From positions 1 through 64,000 of the forward strand of contig JAPPMY010000124.1 in assembly GCA_028818855.1 (NCBI GenBank): DNA of 64,000 nucleotides. The letters run 5' to 3'. Source of the stretch: Rhodospirillales bacterium (lineage in GTDB: Bacteria > Pseudomonadota > Alphaproteobacteria > UBA828). Below the pieces are notes generated by a model. That model worked only from the letters and a program-made list of their open reading frames with translations. It searched no databases and was not told the DNA's origin. The first letter of the stretch is position 1. Every line of letters starts with the position of its first letter. The position numbers were made by a program, and so were the translations under genes. Positions 62,377 to 64,000 of this stretch are shown here, piece after piece.

Positions 62377-63726
62377 GTGGCCGACAACGGAGGGCAAGGC
62401 GCCCGCGATCAGGTAGCAGACGCGCTGGCAGGGCTCGAGCGCGACGGAATCCAGCACGTCCGGTTCGAGCTGCCGGACATGCACGGCTCCGCACGTTCCA
62501 AGCAGGTGCCGATCGAGCAGTTCGCGGCCTCGGCGCGAGGCGGCCTGAACATGTATGGCGGCATCGTCGCCCTCGACACCGCCTCCCACGTGATTCCGGG
62601 GACCCTCTACAACGAGGAGGTCAAGTACAAGGACCAGACGCTGCGCCCCGACCTTTCGACCCTCGCGACGGTGCCGTGGCTGGATGGCATGGCGAAGGTC
62701 ATCTGCGATACCGAGTGGGAGGACGGCACGCCGCTCCACGCGGCGCCCCGCAACGTCGCCCGGCGCCTGCTGGAGAGGGCCGCAGCGCTCGGCTTCGGCA
62801 TCCAGAGCGCCCACGAGTACGAGTTCTACGTGCTCGACAGCGAGACTCACCAACCGCTCTTCGGCGGCGTCCACATCTTCAACAACCTGCGCAACGACCA
62901 CATTGCCGCGATCCGCGAGGTGGTCGACGGCCTGCGCGCCGCCGGCATTCCCATGCTGACGGCCAACGCCGAGTACGCGCCCTCCCAGTACGAGCTGGTC
63001 TACAGCCACGCCGAGGGACTGGCCGGCATCGACAACGCGTTCACCTTTAAGAACGGGGTGAAGGAGATCGTCCAGCACGCAGGGCTCACCGCGACCTTCA
63101 TGGGCAAGCCGTCCGCGGCCTCGGCGGGCTCCGGTTGCCACTACCACATCAGCCTGCACGAGACCGAGAGCGGGCGGAGCGTCTTCCACGACCCCGAGAA
63201 CCCGAATGAATTCACACCGGCGCTCAGGCACTTCGTGCAGGGCATTATCGATCACGGCGCCGCCTGCATGGCGCTCTTCAACCCGACGCCCAACTGCTAC
63301 CGCCGGCTCACGCCCCACACCTTCGCGCCGTCGAACGTGAGCTGGGGCGAGGAGGACCGGAGCGCGATGGTGCGCATCAAGCAGCCGGGAGCACCGGGGA
63401 TGCACGTGGAGATGCGGGCGTCCTCGGCCATCAGCAATCCCTACCTCTGCGCCGCCGGCACGCTCGCCTGCGGCCTTCTCGGGCTGAGCGAGAAGCGCGA
63501 CCTCGTCGCGCAGTCCGCAGGGCCCAGCGAGGACGACCCGAGTCTGCCCCCCTTCCCCGCCAACCTGGAGGCAGCGCTTGCCGCGCTGGAGGCGGATCAG
63601 GCGATGGTGGACCTGCTGGGCGAGGAGTTCGTCACCGTCTTCACCACGATGAAGCGCGCCGAGCTCGCCCGCTTCAACGCCTACGTCACCCAATGGGAGC
63701 GGGACGAGTACATCGAGCTTTACTGA
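62377..63726 (+). CDS. Glutamine synthetase family ligase, substrate uncertain
   Basis: The 449-residue protein has the GS fold signatures: HEYEFYVLD, NAEYAPSQYELVY, FMGKPSAASAGSGCHYHISL, NPTPNCYRRLTPHTFAPSNVSWGEEDRSAMVRI, and EMRASSAISNPYL. Adenylylation-site and GlnA N-terminal features are not clear, so gamma-glutamylation of an amine is possible as well as glutamine synthesis. Start GTG 62377 follows GAGAGGAGG; the upstream ATG 62353 is less well placed. It ends 200 bp before a partial next gene. Confidence 0.87.
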   Translation: MADNGGQGARDQVADALAGLERDGIQHVRFELPDMHGSARSKQVPIEQFAASARGGLNMYGGIVALDTASHVIPGTLYNEEVKYKDQTLRPDLSTLATVPWLDGMAKVICDTEWEDGTPLHAAPRNVARRLLERAAALGFGIQSAHEYEFYVLDSETHQPLFGGVHIFNNLRNDHIAAIREVVDGLRAAGIPMLTANAEYAPSQYELVYSHAEGLAGIDNAFTFKNGVKEIVQHAGLTATFMGKPSAASAGSGCHYHISLHETESGRSVFHDPENPNEFTPALRHFVQGIIDHGAACMALFNPTPNCYRRLTPHTFAPSNVSWGEEDRSAMVRIKQPGAPGMHVEMRASSAISNPYLCAAGTLACGLLGLSEKRDLVAQSAGPSEDDPSLPPFPANLEAALAALEADQAMVDLLGEEFVTVFTTMKRAELARFNAYVTQWERDEYIELY

Positions 63727-63926
63727 GGTACGGTCCGCGCGGGAAGCGCGCGGCGCGTGGCATTTTGCGGCCGTCGCTACTATCATCGTTCCGATACCGA
63801 ATTCGCCTCGCGGTGGAGGTTCGTCGCGCCGGAGATATTTCGAGTGACTGCTCGGTCCGGGGCGCTCGCGTCGCGGGTACTCGTGCGCATTGTCCGAGCC
63901 CTGCGCCGAGTCAGAGGAATGAAGCC

Positions 63927-64000
63927 ATGTACGATTTGAAACAGCTCGAGCCTCAGGAGAAGCAACGGCTTTACGAGAAGTTTTCGGAAGAGTTCAGGAC
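63927..64000 (+). CDS. N-terminal fragment of an unidentified protein
   Basis: An ATG at 63927 with AGAGGA upstream opens a frame (MYDLKQLEPQEKQRL...) that runs off the right end after 24 codons. The fragment is helical and charged. I cannot assign a family. The 200 bp before it contain no other convincing gene. Confidence 0.5.
   Translation, partial: MYDLKQLEPQEKQRLYEKFSEEFR

Overview
The window is GC-rich (about 68-70 percent by eye) bacterial chromosome, densely packed with short or overlapping gene junctions. Gene content and order point to an alphaproteobacterium, probably of the Rhodospirillales or a related lineage. The evidence is the mnmE-mnmG-rsmG-parA-parB run with a perfect parS site, hemE-hemH-hemJ-rho, the RP001-type kinase/phosphatase followed by maf-aroE-coaE-dnaQ, aroQ-accB-accC-aat, fused trpE-trpG, fused thiS-thiG and a DUF2155 gene. 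The species cannot be named from the sequence alone. No rRNA, tRNA, CRISPR array, transposase or integrase was seen.

Left part (1-16.5 kb). A partial thiS-thiG fusion and aroQ are divergent, followed by fatty-acid and housekeeping genes (accB, accC, aat). On the opposite strand, reading right to left, lie a RidA-like gene, a 2355-residue one-module polyketide synthase (KS-AT-DH-central region-ER-KR-ACP, no thioesterase), and an 851-residue protein that fuses a thioester reductase to a sulfotransferase. The envelope genes mlaD and DUF2155 come next. The synthase and the fusion form a compact two-gene biosynthetic locus. My reading is that a fully reduced acyl chain leaves the carrier protein reductively and is then sulfated. 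A PaaG-like crotonase and an SDR run the other way.

Middle part (16.5-42.5 kb). A minus-strand run (DUF255, ogt, qor, a solitary DNA methyltransferase, trpEG) is followed by a secreted orphan protein and a Fic-family AMPylase gene whose promoter carries two matching dyads. Then comes the chromosome-core block: mnmE, mnmG, rsmG (with parS inside), parA and parB on plus, and hemE, hemH, hemJ, dcd and rho on minus. The 405-bp gap between hemE and the RP001-type gene is the expected position of the replication origin. The mnmE-parB segment appears inverted relative to the usual alphaproteobacterial order. One inversion edge falls in an AT-richer, gene-poor region holding a small secreted YHYH-type protein and paired hairpins.

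Right part (42.5-64 kb). This is accessory metabolism: an FkbM methyltransferase, SDR, luciferase-like monooxygenase and cytochrome P450. It is followed by an unusual plus-strand redox cluster: a STAS protein, small membrane proteins, a ferric-reductase-like/Rieske fusion, a membrane-anchored protein with a paired C-x3-C motif, and a Rieske/glutamate-synthase-like flavoprotein. After it come tandem homocysteine-methyltransferase-like paralogues, a desaturase divergent from an XRE regulator with an operator-like dyad, an MDR oxidoreductase, an acyl-CoA dehydrogenase, an AbrB-type membrane protein, nadK, moaA, a 2-oxoglutarate/Fe(II) oxygenase ending in a strong terminator, and a glutamine-synthetase-like ligase.

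The two best candidates for undescribed systems are the polyketide synthase with its reductase-sulfotransferase (4.5-14.4 kb) and the membrane Rieske redox cluster (46.7-51.5 kb).
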